DNA from: an uncultured Bacteroides sp.
GTDB taxonomy: Bacteria; Bacteroidota; Bacteroidia; Bacteroidales; Bacteroidaceae
Assembly: GCA_958477465.1 (NCBI GenBank)
Contig: CAUEFX010000060.1
Coordinates: forward strand, 1 to 27,882
Length of the DNA: 27,882 bases
Reading direction: 5' to 3'
Shown: positions 25,656-27,882 of the stretch, one piece after another
How the letters are laid out: every line of letters begins with the position of its first letter
Numbering within the stretch: position 1 is the stretch's first letter
Program-made: the position numbers and the translations under genes
Notes under the pieces: model-generated
Database searches by the model: none
Seen by the model: the letters and a program-made list of their open reading frames with translations, nothing else
Told to the model about the DNA's origin: nothing

Positions 25656-26942
25656 ATGGCAACAAAGAATTTACACTTCGAGACTTTACAATTACATGTA
25701 GGACAAGAACAGGCAGATCCGGCAACAGACGCCCGCGCAGTACCTATCTATCAGACCACGTCTTATGTATTTCACAATTCCGCCCATGCAGCCGCACGCT
25801 TCGGCCTGCAAGATCCGGGAAACATCTATGGTCGTCTGACAAACTCCACGCAAGGAGTATTTGAGCAACGCGTAGCAGCTCTTGAAGGCGGAGTAGCCGG
25901 CTTGGCAGTTGCTTCCGGTGCGGCAGCCATCACCTATGCTTTCGAGAATATCACTCGTGCGGGCGATCATATTGTAGCTGCCAAGACTATCTATGGTGGA
26001 AGCTATAACTTGCTGGCACATACGCTGCCCACTTATGGCGTCACGACGACTTTTGTAGATCCGAGTGACCTGTCCAACTTTGAAAAAGCTATTCAAGAAA
26101 ATACCAAAGCGGTGTTTATCGAGACATTAGGCAATCCGAATTCTAATATCATTGATATAGAAGCCGTAGCCGAAATCGCGCACCGTCATAAAATTCCGTT
26201 GATTATCGACAACACATTCGGCACTCCCTACTTGATTCGCCCCATCGAGCATGGAGCAGATATCGTGGTACATTCTGCAACGAAGTTCATCGGAGGACAC
26301 GGCTCGTCATTAGGTGGAGTTATCGTTGATTCCGGCAAATTCGACTGGGTGGCTTCCGGCAAATTCCCACAGCTCACGGAGCCGGATCCTTCCTATCACG
26401 GTGTACGTTTCGTAGATGCCGCCGGTCCGGCTGCTTACGTTGTCCGCATTCGTGCTATCCTATTACGTGATACGGGAGCCGCTATCAGCCCGTTCAACGC
26501 TTTCATCCTGCTGCAAGGACTTGAGACACTTTCATTGCGTGTAGAACGTCATGTAGAAAACGCACTGAAGGTAGTCGATTTCTTAAACAATCATCCGAAA
26601 GTGAAGAAGGTAAATCATCCGTCATTGCCCAATCATCCCGACCATGCACTATATCAGCGTTACTTCCCGAACGGTGCCGGCTCTATCTTCACTTTTGAAG
26701 TGAAAGGCGGACAAGAAGAGGCACACCGTTTCATCGACAGTCTGGAGATATTCTCTCTGCTTGCCAATGTGGCTGATGTGAAATCATTGGTAATCCATCC
26801 TGCAAGTACCACCCACTCACAGCTTAACGAGCAGGAACTTGCCGAGCAAGAGATTTATCCGGGCACTGTCCGCTTATCTATCGGAACAGAACACATTGAT
26901 GATTTGATTGCCGACTTGGAACAGGCTCTTGCTAAAATCTAA
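25656..26942 (+). CDS. metY: O-acetylhomoserine aminocarboxypropyltransferase / cysteine synthase family
   Basis: This 428-residue cytoplasmic PLP enzyme joins sulfide (or methanethiol) to O-acetylhomoserine, giving homocysteine (or methionine). Landmarks of the Cys/Met metabolism family are FETLQLHVGQEQADPATDARAVPI (8-31, in parts), YQTTSYVF, YGRLTNSTQ (59-67), the cofactor-binding ETLGNPNSN (156-164), IIDNTFGTPYL and the Schiff-base Lys210 in VVHSATKFIGGHGSSLGG. The 428-residue length and the long insert after GG are MetY-type rather than MetB- or MetC-type. The ATG at 25656 fits both the promoter and the conserved N terminus. A terminator follows. It is divergent from the Lrp/AsnC regulator, which may control it. 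Confidence 0.95.
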   Translation: MATKNLHFETLQLHVGQEQADPATDARAVPIYQTTSYVFHNSAHAAARFGLQDPGNIYGRLTNSTQGVFEQRVAALEGGVAGLAVASGAAAITYAFENITRAGDHIVAAKTIYGGSYNLLAHTLPTYGVTTTFVDPSDLSNFEKAIQENTKAVFIETLGNPNSNIIDIEAVAEIAHRHKIPLIIDNTFGTPYLIRPIEHGADIVVHSATKFIGGHGSSLGGVIVDSGKFDWVASGKFPQLTEPDPSYHGVRFVDAAGPAAYVVRIRAILLRDTGAAISPFNAFILLQGLETLSLRVERHVENALKVVDFLNNHPKVKKVNHPSLPNHPDHALYQRYFPNGAGSIFTFEVKGGQEEAHRFIDSLEIFSLLANVADVKSLVIHPASTTHSQLNEQELAEQEIYPGTVRLSIGTEHIDDLIADLEQALAKI

Positions 26943-27024
26943 AGATAGGAATGAACTATTCATGCGATAGCGATAATTACCCCTGACCTATTTTTATTTT
27001 AAAACAAGGTAAGTTCCCAATTAA

Positions 27025-27070
27025 AGAGAGAGCCCCGTTTTTGCGAGGCCTTCTCTCTAATTCTGTTTTT
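27025..27070 (+). terminator. Terminator after metY
   Basis: agagaga-gcc (from 27025) pairs with ggc-cttctctct (27047-27058), with a two-base bulge, and is followed by a T-rich tail ending TTTTT at 27070. It lies about 80 bp after the metY stop. Confidence 0.7.
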
Positions 27071-27090
27071 ATCACGTACTTATGCTATAT

Positions 27091-27502
27091 TTAATTTTCC
27101 TGATGTACAGTAAGTTGCGGATACGGGAAATTGATTCCTTTTTCATTGAAAGTTTCGTAGATAGCCTTATTGATATCAAAGTACACTCCCCCAATAATCA
27201 CCATTGTTGACCCACACGCAAGCTATTACATTCACGCTGCTGGCGTCCAACGTATGAAGAGCTACAAACGGAACGGGATCGTTCAAGATACGCGAATCTG
27301 CAGCCAGTATATCACGCACTATTTGCTGCACCTTGTCATAATCTTCACCATAGTCGATGCCGACAATCCACTCCACACGACGGGTAGCCTGCGTGTTGTA
27401 ATTAGTCACGACTCCGCTACTCATAGCACCGTTCGGTATATAAATTGCCTTATTATCTCCCGTAGTCAGAATCGTATGGAATATCTGAAGGAGATGGCGC
27501 AT
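27091..27502 (-). pseudogene. Decayed MscS-family mechanosensitive channel gene (C-terminal half, frameshifted)
   Basis: The minus-strand frame from about 27502 reads FHTILTTGDNKAIYIPNGAM, then VEWIVGIDYGEDYDKVQQIV and IACVWVNNGDYWG, the cytoplasmic beta/alpha domain of small-conductance mechanosensitive channels. A run of five G (near 27190) replaces the expected four and shifts the frame; one frame over, the sequence continues VYFDINKAIYETFNEKGINF and ends TVHQEN at the stop at 27091-27093. The membrane half is missing: upstream bases (27503-27580) have in-frame stops and no pore helix. The break may be real decay; a sequencing error could explain only the G run, not the missing N terminus. 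Confidence 0.8.
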
Positions 27503-27734
27503 TGCCTGTCTGCCTTCTCAGGGATCTTCAGAGAGTTAGCGTACAGCTTCACCAAAGTCATACGCATGCTGTCGTAAAAATGAAGTAATCTTTATTTTCT
27601 ATATAATTTAACTAATTGATTATCAGTTGCAGAATATTGACCTATGCAAGACTTGTATGGGTGGGGCTTTATACGCACCCAAGTAGGATTAAATGAAAGA
27701 GCCGTGAATAAAAAAAGAAAAAAGAGACAAATAT

Positions 27735-27765
27735 TTTGGAGAATAAAAAAAAGTATTTATCTTTG
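27735..27765 (+). promoter_or_regulatory. Promoter of the tRNA-Met gene
   Basis: TTTG (27735-27738), a 19-bp spacer and TATCTTTG (27758-27765) match the Bacteroides sigma-ABfr promoter exactly. The tRNA begins 22 bp downstream. Confidence 0.85.
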
Positions 27766-27786
27766 CACCCGCAATCGAGAAACGAT

Positions 27787-27860
27787 GGCGGGATAGCTCA
27801 GCTGGTTAGAGCGCATGATTCATAATCATGAGGTCCCCGGTTCAATCCCGGGTCCCGCTA
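27787..27860 (+). tRNA. tRNA-Met (anticodon CAT), elongator type
   Basis: The 74-nt cloverleaf is complete. The acceptor stem is GGCGGGA/TCCCGCT with a G-T first pair and A as discriminator. The D arm is GCTCAGCTGGTTAGAGC. The anticodon arm is CATGA, loop TTCATAA, TCATG. The T arm is CCCGG, TTCAATC, CCGGG. The 3' CCA is not encoded. The first pair is not the unpaired C-A of initiator tRNA and the anticodon stem lacks the three G-C pairs, so it is not the initiator. A lysidine-modified isoleucine tRNA also has CAT but its stems usually differ. Confidence 0.93.
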
Positions 27861-27882
27861 CTTGATAAGAATAAGGCATTTG

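Noticed and set aside
27503..27600. N-terminal continuation of the MscS gene
   Set aside because: In-frame stops at several positions and no pore-helix sequence; a short alternative frame reading MTLVKLYANSLKIPEKADRQ was seen but not recognised as a gene.
27787..27860. Lysidine-type tRNA-Ile2 (also CAT anticodon)
   Set aside because: The anticodon stem CATGA/TCATG and acceptor stem fit elongator tRNA-Met better; a determinant search for TilS recognition would settle it.
1..27882. CRISPR array, prophage or integrated element
   Set aside because: No spaced direct repeats, no integrase, phage or conjugation genes; the tRNA 3' end at 27860 is close to the window edge, so an integration there cannot be judged.

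Overview
The window looks like the chromosome of a gut Bacteroides or a close relative. The evidence is a SusC/SusD pair, a one-piece hybrid two-component regulator, TAnnTTTG-type -7 promoter elements in front of several genes, A-rich leaders instead of strong Shine-Dalgarno sites, moderate AT content and a Bacteroidetes-type long LptF/G permease. No species is claimed.

Layout: (1) 1-111 is the tail of a 4Fe-4S ferredoxin gene with its terminator. (2) 277-2553 (+) is a secreted CotH-fold protein. It converges on a minus-strand carbohydrate cluster, and 2554-2849 between them holds three strong hairpins. (3) 2850-19210 (all minus) is a polysaccharide utilization locus. In transcription order it reads: hybrid two-component regulator, right-handed beta-helix secreted protein, SusC, SusD, family 8 polysaccharide lyase of the chondroitinase ABC type with all four catalytic residues, an unrecognised alpha/alpha-barrel-like secreted protein, and a secreted serine esterase. 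SusC to esterase is a tight operon (gaps of 12-45 bp). The beta-helix gene is set apart by a 34-bp perfect palindrome. (4) 19211-19735 is non-coding: a structured leader for the regulator and a terminator for the next operon. (5) 19736-24600 (minus) is housekeeping: START-like protein, LptF/G permease, RibBA and a class I aminotransferase. (6) 24722-25012 is a frameshifted transposase remnant abutting the end of an Lrp/AsnC regulator. That regulator is divergent from a MetY-type O-acetylhomoserine sulfhydrylase. (7) 27091-27502 is a decayed MscS channel gene, followed by an elongator tRNA-Met with an excellent promoter.

Proposed working of the locus: the periplasmic propeller of the regulator senses a breakdown product and its AraC domain activates the cluster. 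SusD/SusC capture and import the glycan, the lyase cuts hexosamine-uronate bonds to leave unsaturated uronates, and the esterase removes acyl groups. No sulfatase and no recognisable unsaturated glucuronyl hydrolase (GH88/GH105) lies in the cluster. The unrecognised barrel-like protein (3729-5342) is therefore the main candidate for a new activity. Three secreted proteins (CotH, lyase, beta-helix) end in domains resembling the C-terminal sorting domain of the type IX secretion system.
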